NCBI GenBank assembly: GCA_018432925.1
Contig: JAHDSC010000062.1
Span: 21,734 to 85,733 of the forward strand
Source: Desulfobacterales bacterium
GTDB lineage: Bacteria; Desulfobacterota; Desulfobacteria; Desulfobacterales; JAHDSC01
DNA length: 64,000 nucleotides
Direction of reading: 5' to 3'
Both the position numbers and the translations under genes were made by a program. Of the stretch, positions 1-11,900 are shown piece after piece. The notes under the pieces are model-generated. The model was given only the letters and a program-made list of their open reading frames with translations, was not told where the DNA came from and ran no database searches. Each line of letters opens with the position of its first letter. The stretch's first letter is position 1.

Positions 1-122
1 GAAGATCGTTCTCGGGCGAATTGTCGAACCGGGCCGATCGAAAAGCGGATTTCGATCGTTTGCTTTATATGGATAGAGGATTTTGAGTTGATCGGCGGGG
101 AAGGAGGCAGGAATTGAAACGA
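1..122. other. Left edge, no assignable gene
   Basis: I see no convincing coding region, RNA gene or promoter in this stretch. It may hold the 3' end of a gene lying outside the window, but nothing visible identifies it. The adjoining hairpin could end transcription from either side. Confidence 0.3.
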
Positions 123-156
123 CAAGACCCCATGGTATGAGATCCTTGGGGTCTTG
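123..156 (-). terminator. Terminator hairpin downstream of catalase (repeat copy R1)
   Basis: A perfect 9-bp stem (CAAGACCCC / GGGGTCTTG) encloses a loop of about 16 nt. On the minus strand it is followed by TCGTTTC and on the plus strand by TTTT, so it could act both ways. It lies about 190 bp past the catalase stop. The stem and its left flank GAAACGACAA match the hairpin near 44.45 kb, and the stem matches the one near 2.83 kb, so it belongs to a repeated terminator family. Confidence 0.6.
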
Positions 157-349
157 TTTTCAGCCGGAACGGGCAAACCCACGAATTCAATCAAACCTTT
201 CGTTCCTTATCATGGCATCAGTCGTCGGATTCTCAACCCGCCTCCCGGTTGTACCGTAAGAACCGGGCAGTGGCGAAACATCCGCTTCGCCGGAGATCGT
301 GGAGGGTGCAAATGGAGGTTCGTGCTCCGGGCATACATACACATGCAAG

Positions 350-1861
350 TCATTTGCGTGTTGCCGCTACGCGCTCTTCCTGGGACATGGCGGCAAGGCG
401 TTCGACTTGTTCCATATCGAGCCCGAGGCCATTACCGACGCGCCGGCCGTAATCCGCGTCCGCTTTGTAAAACAGGGCGGTCTGCCGGAGTTGAATACGC
501 TTCTGCGCATTCTTCAGATGCGATACAATGTTATTCACCAGATGCTCTCGATCCACGTCGGTCATAACCTTGCGATAAAGATCACCCGGCTGAACAAAGT
601 CCACATCGCCAAGTGTGTATGCATGACGGGCCGCCATTCCGGCCACGTCGATAGGCGGGGGAGCCACCTCGGGATTCGGATCCGGACCTCCGAAGCTGTT
701 CGGCCAGTAGTTCGGTCCACCCCCACCGTTGTTGTCGAACCGCATGTGGCCGTCCCGCTGATAGCTGTTCATGGCGCAGGCCTTGGGAGCATTGATCGGA
801 AGAAGATGGTAATTCGAGCCGAGTCTGTGACGATGCGTGTCATGGTAGCTGAATAGGCGGCCCTGCAGCATTTTGTCCGGTGACGGGCCGATTCCGGGAA
901 CGAAATTGCCGGGCGAGAAAGCCGCTTGTTCCACCTCTGCAAAATAGTTCTCCGGATTCCGATTCAACACCAATCGGCCGACATCCATGGGCGGAAAGTC
1001 ACCATGCGGCCAGACCTTCGTAATATCAAAGGGATCGAAACGGTAATCCTTCGCCTGCTCCGGGGTCATGATCTGGACTTCAAGCCGCCAGGACGGAAAA
1101 TCCCCCTTCGCAATCGCCTCATAGAGGTCGCGGGTGGCAACATCCGGATCGATGCCGCGCATCTGTTCCGCTTCCGGGCCCGAAAAATTCCGAATCCCCT
1201 GCTCGGTCTTAAAATGCAGCTGCACCCAGTAGTATTCACCTTTTTTGCTGTACCACATGTAGGTATGGCTGCTGTAACCGTTCATATTCCGGAAACTGCT
1301 TGGCGTGCCACGGTCGGAAAAGAGGATGGTAACCTGATGGATGGATTCCGGGGTCAGGGAAAGAAAGTCCCAGAACATATCCGCATCCTTGAGGTTGGTC
1401 GCCGGATTCCGTTTCTGGGTATGAATAAAGTCCGGAAACTTCAGCGTATCCCGGATAAAGAATACGGGTGTGTTGTTCCCGACCATGTCATAGTTACCCT
1501 CTTCCGTATAGAATTTCAGCGCAAACCCTCGGGGATCACGCTCCGAGTCGGCGGAACCTTTCTCTCCGCCGACGGTGGAGAACCGCGCGAAAACCTCGGT
1601 TTTCTTTCCCACCTCCGAAAGGAACCTGGCTCGGGTATACTTGGTTACGTCATGGGTCACTTCAAAATAACCGTGCGCACCTGCACCTTTGGCGTGCACC
1701 ACGCGTTCGGGAATCCGCTCTCGGTCGAAATGAGACAGCTTATCCAGCAGGTGTATATCCTGCATGAGGATCGGTCCCTTCGGGCCCGCGGTCACCGAGT
1801 TCAGATCATTATCGACCGGCATTCCGAATCCGGTGGTCAGGGTTTTCTTATCGTCCGTCAT
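350..1861 (-). CDS. katA: Haem catalase (monofunctional, KatA/KatE family)
   Basis: Breaks down hydrogen peroxide to water and oxygen, normally in the cytoplasm. The 503-residue protein has the family's full architecture: the distal catalytic His in [12 protein letters not shown] (about residue 56), the distal Asn in NNTPVFF (about 129-130), and the proximal haem-ligand Tyr in [14 protein letters not shown] (about 339). Its length fits the small-subunit catalases. I chose the ATG at 1861 over a TTG six codons upstream because AAAGGAG sits 7-8 nt before the ATG and would itself be coding in the longer version. No peroxide-regulator site was recognised. A haem catalase fits an anaerobe or microaerophile that meets oxygen; the flavodiiron protein near 16 kb points the same way. 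Confidence 0.96.
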   Translation of the reverse strand: MTDDKKTLTTGFGMPVDNDLNSVTAGPKGPILMQDIHLLDKLSHFDRERIPERVVHAKGAGAHGYFEVTHDVTKYTRARFLSEVGKKTEVFARFSTVGGEKGSADSERDPRGFALKFYTEEGNYDMVGNNTPVFFIRDTLKFPDFIHTQKRNPATNLKDADMFWDFLSLTPESIHQVTILFSDRGTPSSFRNMNGYSSHTYMWYSKKGEYYWVQLHFKTEQGIRNFSGPEAEQMRGIDPDVATRDLYEAIAKGDFPSWRLEVQIMTPEQAKDYRFDPFDITKVWPHGDFPPMDVGRLVLNRNPENYFAEVEQAAFSPGNFVPGIGPSPDKMLQGRLFSYHDTHRHRLGSNYHLLPINAPKACAMNSYQRDGHMRFDNNGGGGPNYWPNSFGGPDPNPEVAPPPIDVAGMAARHAYTLGDVDFVQPGDLYRKVMTDVDREHLVNNIVSHLKNAQKRIQLRQTALFYKADADYGRRVGNGLGLDMEQVERLAAMSQEERVAATRK

Positions 1862-1880
1862 GGTAATGTCTCCTTTCAAA

Positions 1881-2129
1881 TCATTTTATTTTTTTGTTTG
1901 TGTTCTGTTTTATTTGCGCATTGCGCGCAGATGCCTCTAATCCGTACTTGCATTTTTTCATGGCACCCAATTCCTTGTAATACTCCTGAATATCAGGCAG
2001 ATCGAACCATGCACTGTAAAAATCGATGGGTATGCCGCAACTCGAATACATCAATCGAAGAGAAAATGCCGACATTGGCATCAAACCTTGTTCGAGAATT
2101 AATTCAAGCGCCTGTGCCCTCTCTCTCAC
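1881..2129 (-). CDS. Small ORF upstream of catalase, doubtful
   Basis: This 82-codon frame ends just before the catalase ribosome binding site on the same strand, so it could be a first gene of the catalase transcript or simply untranslated leader. The N-terminal third reads like a soluble helical domain and the C-terminus is very rich in Lys, Asn and Gln. I recognise no family. No strong ribosome binding site precedes its ATG. It may be the degraded end of a longer gene. Confidence 0.2.
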   Translation of the reverse strand: MRERAQALELILEQGLMPMSAFSLRLMYSSCGIPIDFYSAWFDLPDIQEYYKELGAMKKCKYGLEASARNAQIKQNTNKKIK

Positions 2130-2831
2130 AAAATAACAGACAATCCGAACCGCTGGCCGGCATGTATCAATGCAGGATTTTGTAGGATGATGAAAACGAA
2201 AACTCCGTAACTAACCCAAACCATGGGTTGATAAAGAATCGCGCGAGGCAAACCGCCGCGATAATACGATAACGGAACCGTTATCCGGCGTTTTCCAATC
2301 CGAGCGGATTTAACGAAAGCGATATAAGGTTTCTGAAAACGCCGTTTACTCGATCTTTGAATATATCATGATGTGTAATAAGCACCGGAGAAAACATTCG
2401 ATACCAGGTTACGTTCCTCCGGCAGGACATAAACATGAGATGAAATCAAGAAGTCGATGTTCGCATGATTCTTTTTTTGAGGAAAATCATAAGATTGAAA
2501 AATCTCCAGTGGTTGATGGGTTATGGAGTTTTTCCGTGAAGCAATTCATGCGTTGCTTCGATTCTTTTCAAAAAAACTCTTCTCCGAGAATCCTTCGTAT
2601 GCCTGAATCGCTCCTGTTTAAACAATTTACTACAATCCCCTTTTTTTCGTCAAGTTGATTCTGTTATAGGCAGGTCAATCTCTATTGCCGACGGGCTTTT
2701 CACCCATCCACAAAGTGAATCGGATCGGTATCGTAATGCATCCATTCAACCTGGAACTTGCGCACAGACCGGACTTGCAGCAAATTGACATGGAAACGGA
2801 CACATCTGCTGAAAGGTCGGACATAAAATAA
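2130..2831. other. About 700 bp without a gene; contains a palindrome
   Basis: No convincing coding frame is present. A perfect inverted repeat with 8-bp arms, GATAACGG-AA-CCGTTATC, lies at 2268-2285 and looks like a binding site for a dimeric regulator; which gene it serves is unclear. The stretch 2340-2660 is more AT-rich than the surrounding genes. Confidence 0.4.
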
Positions 2832-2865
2832 CAAGACCCCGATGGAATCAACCCACGGGGTCTTG
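2832..2865 (-). terminator. Terminator of the adhesin gene (repeat copy R2)
   Basis: The hairpin CAAGACCCCG / CGGGGTCTTG with a 14-nt loop is followed on the minus strand by TTATTTT, about 80 bp past the adhesin stop codon. Stem and right flank (GTGCTAA ... ACCG ... AAATCG-CGGA) match the copy at 44.45 kb. Confidence 0.7.
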
Positions 2866-2947
2866 TGCTAAGTAGAAACCGCTGAAATCGGCGGAATAAA
2901 TTCAGGCTTCTTTCTTCGCGATTCCGTGCGGAGAGCCTTCGGAAAGA

Positions 2948-5900
2948 TCAGAACCTGTACATGATCTCCCCGATGATACCGTGGGCGCAATAATCGTCGC
3001 GCAGCTCTCCGTTGTATCTTAGGGAAGTACCGAGTCCACCCTTATGCTGAAAGCTCAGGCCCGCACCCAGTACGAGGGCGTTCTGTTCCGCATCCTGCCC
3101 CTCGATACGGAAGGCCACGTTCGGCGAACCCGCAAAAGAGGTCGTGATAATCTGATCGTCGATATCATAGTCATATTTCCACCCAACACTTACTTCAGGA
3201 AGAAAACGGCCGTTTTGAGTGGAAAATTCCCTGCTCAGGCGCAGTCCCAACTCGGATACGAGAAAGTCGGTCTGACGATCGCCGATTCGTAAGTTGAGGT
3301 CATCCGCTCCGGATTCCTCAAAGCTCTCCTCTTCAAGGCGCGCATACTGCAAGGAACCAAAAAATCGCAGCATCCAGGCATTCAAAGGAACAGTATACCC
3401 GGCTCCGAGGAAGGCGGACCATACGTTTCCGTCGTAGTCGCTGTTGGCGTTGCGACGTATGCCGCCGATTTGAATCACCCGATCATTGTTATAATCGTTT
3501 ACGCCGCAGGTTAATGCGCCTTCCGCATAGAAGCGATCCTTGAAAAACATCCCGTACAGTGATCCATAGGTACTCCTGATGTCACCGTCACCCCGATTGC
3601 TGTCCAGGTTTATGTCGGTGTAGGAATATCCGATGTTGATGCCGGCGAGCAACCAGTCGGTCAGAAGATAATCCAATCCAAGCGTTGCGCCTCCCATCCA
3701 GTAGTCATAGCCGGTGTGTGCCACATCCCCGTCCTGATCTCCCCACTGACGAAAACCCTGCAACCACAGGTCGTATCTTCTGGGCTCGGAAGTTCGTTCC
3801 CTGACGCTCAAAAACCGACCAAGTTCGGCATCCGATCCGTTGTAGGCCAGAAGCGGATGATCCGAACCCGACTCAACAGGGGACGAGCTTTCACGAACAT
3901 GATTCATCCGCTGCTGCAGCACCTGGACATAGTTACGGACATTGGCAAAGGTTACCTGAGCGCCTTTGTCGTAAAGATCGGGACTCAGGCTTGAAAATGC
4001 CTCACTGAATTCATCCCCCGATAAAAGCTGGATCTCGCCCAGCACCAGTGAGAGGTCTCCGGTTGCGGAAGGTGCAATCTGGTCCAAGTATCGCGCAATC
4101 TTCAGTTCTACGTCATTTGTAGCCACCGTGGTGAAACTCTTGGCTTGCACCTCCACTTCCACGATGTCGGATGTGTCGTCTTCGAGGTAGTTGGTTCCGA
4201 AGCTCAACAATGCGGTGGGTTCTGGAAGAAGTTCCGCGCTGAACCTGTCTCCCTCCATGTAGTTGCCCGCCTCCAGGACATCAAAAGTGATTCCGTTAAT
4301 GTAGACGCCCGGTCCCCTGAACACCCGCAAGGTGCCTCCAAGGTCCGTGTCGCCGGCGAAAACGAGTTTTCCGTGGGTTCCGTCGCCGTTTATCCGGATT
4401 TCGAAAAGCCCGTCATCGGCAAACCGGTAGCCGTCTCCATATCCGTCGTTGATCGCGAGTGTTCCCTGGTGGACGGTGATGCGATGCATGGTAGTCAGAT
4501 CAGCCAGGGTAAAGGTTCCGGCTCCCTGTTTGGTGGCGGTTTCAAAGGCCAGAAGATCGACATCGACCGCACCTTCTCCGTCAAAGATGAGATCGTCGGT
4601 TCCCGTCCCCGCATCCACGGCCCGGGTTACCCCGGCACCGCCGATAAACATCAGCGAATCATCGTCTATTCCGAGATCAATGCTCCCGTCCACCAATGAC
4701 CCATCGCCGAGAATGACCTCATCGTTGCCGTCGCCGGAGGTGATACCGATGCCGGGCACCGGGTCGGCGTCGTTCGACGAGACGGTGGTGATGATGCTGC
4801 CGTCGTTCCGGATGGTATCATCTCCTCCACCGGTATCAATCCCTGCAGCAGTCGCTGTAAAACTCTGTCTTACGCTCGATCCCGAGGCGCTGGTAACCGC
4901 TTCCGCCTCGACCCGGATGGTGCCTTCGTTTCGAACAACGTCATTTCCGTCGCCCGTTACAATTCCACCGGCCTCGGCCCTTGCCTCTGCCTCCGCCGCC
5001 GCCGCTCCGCAGTAAGAAGCCGCCGTCGTATCCGCATCGGCACTGGCTTTTACGACAAGCTGCCCCGAATTTTCCACAATCGCGTTACCGTTTCCCAGTT
5101 CGATCCCCTTGGCAACCGCCGTCGCAACCGCCGACGAGCTTCCGTCTCTCGCAGCAGAAAACGTGTATTGATCGGCCGGAGTGATGACTTCTCCCTCATC
5201 GTCTACCTCCAGCGCCTTCAGGTCACCGGGAAGTCCCTGGGTCAGGGTGATCGTGCCGGTGCCGGAATCAAAGGCCTCGATGCGGGTGTAAAAATCCGCG
5301 TTGTCACCCGTAAGGAAACGGACCCATTTCCCGACCACGTTGCCCGAGGGTTGACCGATGAGGGATGCGTCCACGAACGTTGTCGATCCGCTCGCGCTGT
5401 CTCCCGTAACGGTCGAAGTATCGTCCGGTGATCCGATTACGGCTCCCCGGGCATAGGAGGTTGAATCCGCCGAGGCCTCTACCCGGATGATTCCGCTGTT
5501 AAAAACGTGATCTTCCTCGTCCCCCGCCTGCACGCCCCAACCATATGCCTGGGCTATTGCATCCGCGTCCGCGTCGGTTTCAGACCGATCATACTCGGCT
5601 GCGGCCGTCGCAGCAACGGTCGACTGTGAGGATACCAGGAGATCACCTGCGTTGAAAGCCACATTGTTCCCTTGGCCAAGATCCAGGCTCCAGGCAATAG
5701 CATCGGCAATGGCATCGACCGAATTCGTCGTCGAGGAAAAAAAGACGGCCGTTACGCCATCCACATCTGCCGTGGAGACCGCTTCGGCATGAATGGAACC
5801 CTCCTCGGCATTGAAAAACTCATCATCACCGGAACCCATATCGACCCCCAAAGAATCGCTGGAGGCCTCGAAAAAAAGATTCTGCTCGGCGTTTCCGAAG

Positions 5901-8900
5901 ACCACATACACTCGATCCGTGGATGAGACACCGGCCGTGGATTGGGTAAGGATATCGCCATAGTTGCCGAATGAGTCACCGGACTGCCCCCCCCTCATGC
6001 CGACAGATACCGCATCTGCTCTTCCTCTTGCCTGGATATCCGCCTCCCCGAAATTGAGGGACCAACGGGTAGCGTCGATGGCGCTGTTCGCCGCGACATC
6101 GATTGTACCCAGATTGATAATGGTGTCGCTTCCCCCGCCCAAGGTGTAGATATCGCCTATCAAGATTCCCCCGGAAGGAAGCGATTCTGCCAGGGTAAAC
6201 GTTCCCGTTTCAGAATCAAATGCTTCCACGGTGGTGAGAAAACCGGCAGACGCGCCTGATTGGATAAGGACCGGCCGGCCGATGATTGCCGCCGGATCTT
6301 CCCCCTTGCGTGAGATATCGGTAAACGTGTTGGTACCCCCGTTACTGGAGTCCGAGACACATGCCCGGTCGCTCCCCTCGATGCCGACGGCATCCGCTCC
6401 GGATGCGATACGGGTATCCACATCGATATTTCCGCCGAGGGTGACGGTGACCGATTCAATCAAGTTGTTGGCCGAAACGGAGACCGAACCCGAATTCACG
6501 ATCTCGTCATCGCCGCTGCCTCCCACCATTCCCTTTGCCCGGACCGAAGCGGTTGTAGAGGCATCCACTGTCGTACGCCCTCCGACGGTTACGGTTACCT
6601 CGGTAATATCTGCCTCCTTGTCTCCGTAGTCATAGATGGTATATGTGGCGCCCGGGGACAGATCACAGGTGAGCGGGTCTCGTAAGGTTAACCGTCCGGT
6701 CAGCGGATCGAACGCCATGATCTGAGTAAAGAAATCCGGATTCTCTCCTCCAGAGATACGAATCCACTTGCCTTCCAGTTCCTGGGCAGATTCCGTGACG
6801 AGTGATTGATCGACCAGTGTCCGTAATCCACTGCCCGCCTGTTCCGAAACAGTCGACGCAGTCTCCGGACCTCCGGCGAATACAAGTACGTTTCCTTCAT
6901 TGTTGATGGTATCGTTACCTTCACCGCCCGTGAGGCCCGTCGCACCGGCGTTAAGCAGGATTCCCACTTTTCCATCAACGTTTCCGCCGCTGCCGAAGGT
7001 TCGAGTCGCCGAAACGACACGAGGGGCGGCTTCCACGAAGACCGTGTCCGTATTCGCGATTTCATCGTCGCCGGCACCGGTGTCGACCCCGCTCGCATGG
7101 GCCAGGGCCAGAGTTCTGGCATCTGAGTAAGCCGGTCCCGAGCCGCTCACCGTGAGAGAATGAACGGTCACCGTCCCGCCTGCCTCGACGGTTACCAGGC
7201 TGGTGTTCATTATTTCGTCATTGCCTGATCCCGCCGTGATCCCCTTGGCGCAGCTGTCGGCGGCTGCGAAATTGGATGAAGCGGCCACGGTGTGTGCGTC
7301 ACCAAAGATGGAATCCGCGAGGGCAATAGTAGTTGAACGCACGGTCGTATCGGCAGTCGCTGTTGCGTTGACAGCGCCATCGTTTTCGATGATATCATTT
7401 CCGGCATCGCCGCTGATCCCCGTTGCCGCGGCTTTACCCTGTGCTGAGGACGCAGTGAATGCAGCGGCATACGCATCTCCAAACGTGGAATCCGAAATGG
7501 ACACTGAGGAAGATGCGACGATAAGTGTGCTTTCGGCGATTGAATCAAGATACCCCACGTTTTCGATCATGTCGCTATCGCCTCCGCCCGTGATGCCTGT
7601 GGTGAATGCGGATCCCTCGGCACCGGCGGTCGCAAACGCAGCGCTTCTCGCGCTCCCGAACGTTGCGTCCGCATTGGAGTATGAGCTTGAGGATACCGTG
7701 CCGTCCGATGTGGCTGTCACCATAAGAGCGCCGTTGTTGATGATCACGTCCATACCGTCGCCGCCGTCCATTCCGGTGGATTCCATCCGCCTGACAGCCG
7801 AGGCATCGGATACGGCCTTGCTCGAGGCGCTCCCGAACGTGACGTCCGCATTCACATTAGAAGTTGCCGAAACCGAACCGGTGGAGGTGGCGTCCACAGT
7901 GATGAGGCCCGCGTTGGTGATCACGTCCATGCCGTCGCCGCCGTCAATTCCGGTGGCCTCCCCGGCCACGTCGGCCGAGGCATCGGATACGCCCTTGCTG
8001 GATACACCGCCGAAGACCACGTCTGAATCTACATTCGATGTGGAAGTAACCGAGCCGTTGGCCGTGGCGGTTACCGTGAGGGTGTTACTGCTGGTTATCG
8101 TATCATTGTCGGCACCGCTTTCGATTCCTGTTGCATCGGCCCTCACCGTTGCGGAGGCATCGGATACGGCCTTCCCGGCAGCTGAACCGAATGCGGTTAT
8201 ACTGTCGGCAGTGGAGGTCGATTCAGTGGTTGCCGAGGTAGTAGCGGCTACGGTAATCGGGCCATCGCTGATGATCACGTCCGCATCGGTCTCATTGGAA
8301 TCCATGCCTGATTCTCCACCCCGTATGCCGATAGCGGCGGCAATTACATCGGTCGCGGCGCCCGCCACGGATTCTCCCGAACTCGCTCCTGCAATATTGA
8401 ACCCCGTGTTGGTTGCCGAGATGGCTTGGGTAGAAGCACCGGAATAAGCGTTCAGAGACATGGCCACCGTACTGTGAATATAGTCGTCTCCCTCACCGCC
8501 GTCGATTCCAATAGCAAGAGAATCAGCGACTGTTTCCGTTTTTGCCCGCGCCTCCTGTACATTCACGCCGAGGCCAAGTCCGGTGACGGTCGAGGAACGC
8601 GACGAACCGGTCACAAAAGAATCCGCGGTGACGTCAAGCGTACCCCCGGCCGTGATGATGTCACCGCCAGTGCCGCCGTCAATGCCTCGTGCGATGGTCT
8701 CTGCTGTCGATGAACTGTCTGCCGAGGCCGACTGAAGTGCCGCTCCGACGGATAAGATGTTGTAGTTACTCGCAGTGCTTACCGCCGTACTTTTCGAGCG
8801 TGCCTTGACGGCGATTGCGTTATCGGTCGTGATCTCATCGCCATCTCCACCGCCGTCGATTCCCGTGGCAAGCGATGTGGCGAGTGCGGAGGCATCGGAC

Positions 8901-11900
8901 TCCGCTCCTCCTTCCGAGGCCCCCAACGTCAGGGAAACCGAGGTGGTTTCGCCTATGCCCACGGCTTCGGAACTCGAAAAAGCGTTGATAGGACCGGCGT
9001 TGAAGATCCGGTCTCCGCCTCGGCCGGTTTCTATACCGGCGACAGTCGTCATCGCCGTGGCTGAAGCGTCTGAGGAAGCATCACCGAAACTCCCGCCGAT
9101 GGTGATCCCGATATCAATCGTTTCACTTGCTGCTCTGGCTTTGGCCATTGCATCCGTCTTTGCCGGATCGGAAAAGTCACAGCCCACGGTAATGCTGCCG
9201 GTGTTGATGATGTCGTCATTGCCGGAACCGCCCCTGATGCCGGCGGCTGTCACAACCGCGGTAGCCGACGTGTCTGAGGAAGACTCGCCCAGACTGGCTC
9301 CGGCGGTCACTGAGATATCTACGGTAGTGCTCCTGGAATCGGCATTTGCCATGCCTCCCGTCCCCATGGGATCGCCTCCGACGGTAATGTCACCGGAGTT
9401 GATGATCCGGTCATCGCCCGACCCGCCGCTTATGCCGGCGGCTTCCGCCTCGGCCAGGGCGGAGGCGTCTGAGGAGGCTTCACTCATATTCAGCCCTGCG
9501 GCGATACCGACGGTCACGGTCGTGGATTCGGCCCCGGCATCGGCCATCAGGCCCATTGTTTCGAGCCCTCCGACGGTAATTGCCGCCGTATTGGTGATAT
9601 CGTCGTCATCGCCACCACCTTCGATACCGGTGGCAATCGCACGGGCGGTGGCGGATGAGTCGCCCACACCGATCGTGTCGGCCGCTCCCGCTCCTATGGT
9701 AACGCCTACCGAAGTACTGTCGGATCGTGCCTCCGCTTTTGCGGTGGATTTGATTTCGCTGGCGTTGTCGATGGTGTCGTTTCCGAAACCGCCATCGATA
9801 CCGGCCGAACAGGCAATGCTCGAAGCGGAAGATTCAGCCACTGCGGCACCGCTCGCCATACCCACGGCACCGGTTCCCTGGACCGAAACGCTTTCCGCGT
9901 CGGTAAGCGACCTGGCACACGTCGATATGGGGTTAGCCGAGGAAGTGATCGTATCGTCGCCTTCGCCGCCATATATGCCGATGCTCTGCGATATCGCCTC
10001 CGCGGAACTGTCGGCAACCGATTTGCCCTCCGCCAGGCCCTTCATGGCTCCGGCCAATCCTACACCGACGGCGGTTGCCTGTGCATCCGCGAGAGAATTG
10101 ATATCGATCTCACCTTCGTTGATGATGGCGTCATCATTTCCTCCGCCGTCGATCCCGGTCGACCGGGCAAGCGAGACGGAGCTAGAATCGCTCAATGCGG
10201 CTCCCTCGGCCTCACCCTCCGCAGCCACCGTTATTCCCACGGTAACCGCGACGGTGTCTGTGTCGGCATGAGCGGCAGCCGATATCTTTCCCCGGTTGGT
10301 AATCTCATCCATGCCGTCATCGCCGCTGATCCCGGTTGCCTCGGCTTCGGCCGTGGTAGTGGCTTTGCTCAGCGCTTCTCCACCGGCCTGGCCCCGCAAG
10401 GTCCCCGCGACCGTTACGGAGACCGCCGTACTGGTCGCATCCGCATCCGAAAAGAGTCGGATCAGACCGCTGTTGTCGATGATGTCGTCGTCATCACCGC
10501 CCTCAATACCCGTAGCCTCGGAATTCGCCGTTGTGGAGACGTCACTCAGAGACGATCCTTCGGCTGTGCCATTGAGGCCAACAGTAACTTCTGCGGCAAC
10601 TGCCACCCCCTCGGCATGAGAATCCACGTCTGCTGTAATGCCGGCCGTGTTGGTGATAATATCCGAACCGCCTGCACCGTCGATCCCGGTTGCCTCGGCT
10701 CCGGCCGTGGTAATGGCTTTGCTCAGTGCCTGCCCCTCTGACGAGCCGTTGAGGTTGCCGGTGATGTCCAGTGAAGCGGCAACCCCTATCGCTTTTGCAT
10801 CGACTTCATCTTCCCCGAGTTCCTGTTTCATCAGGATGATGGCTCCTTCATTGGAGATGATGTCGTTTCCTTCACCCCCGTCGATACCGATGGCTGTCGA
10901 AAGAGCCGTTGCGCCGGCGTCGCTCATCGACGATCCTTCCGATTCGCCGACCATGTTGCCTGATACATTTAAAGATGCCGCGATACCGTCCGCACTCGAT
11001 GACGGCAAAAGTTTTATGATCCCGCTATTGGCAATGTCGTCATTATCTCCGCCACCATCGATTCCGGTTGCCTCGGCTTCGGCCAGGACCGTGGCATTAC
11101 TCGCAGCGGTACCCGTGACGTCGCCGGCGGCAACCCCCTTGATGGCCACGTTTCCCGAAACATTCAGGCTCGCAGAGACACCTAGGGCACTCGCATCGAC
11201 TTCGTCGACTCCCGTATCCTGATCCATCAGGGTGATGTTGCCGCTGTTGCGGATCTTGTCCTTCCCGCCGTCACCTTCGATACCGGTGGCAATCGCCCGG
11301 GCGGCCACGCCGGTGTTGCTCGCCGCAGAGCCGGAAACGTCCGCGGTTGATGCGCCTTTGAAACTGAGTGCGGCTGAGACATTGAGTTCTGCCGTCACCC
11401 CCGTGGCATCTGCTGTCGAGAGAAGGCGAATATCTCCTTCATTGTCGATCTGGTCATCACCCAGACCCCCATCAAGTCCCAGCGCCGTTGCCCGGGCGGT
11501 TACACTGCTGTCGCCGATCGCCCCGCCTTCTATGTCCGCCTGTGCATTTCCATTGATGGCGAGAACCGAGGTAAAATTCAAGCCGGCGGCCACACCTGTC
11601 GCGGAGGAACCCGCCTCAAGCCCGACAATGTCTCCCGTATTGATGATCGTATCATTTCCTTCACCGGCCGCGATTCCAACAGCAAGCGAGTCCGCCCTCA
11701 CATCGGCCTTGCTTACGGCTTTACCCGTGGCGTTCACCTTTGCATCATCCTTGAATGACACACCCGCCGTGGTGCTGAGGGACGCCGCAACTCCGGTTAC
11801 ATCGGATTTCGCCGATAGCGAAGCGATGTCCCCCTCGTTGATAATCGTGTCACGGCCTTCACCACCGTCAATCCCCACGGCCGCTACTTCCGCCGTGACG

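Noticed and set aside
926..2185. 419-codon plus-strand frame opposite catalase
   Set aside because: It lies almost entirely antisense to the well-supported catalase and shows no family resemblance.
2368..2658. 96-codon plus-strand frame
   Set aside because: Low-complexity Lys/Ser/Phe content in AT-rich DNA, with no Shine-Dalgarno or recognisable domain.
7203..8447. Long plus-strand open frames across the adhesin gene (also 8775-10271, 11232-12149 and others)
   Set aside because: They are antisense to the repetitive adhesin, whose codon pattern keeps opposite frames open; products are Ser/Pro/Ala-rich without domains and lack start signals.
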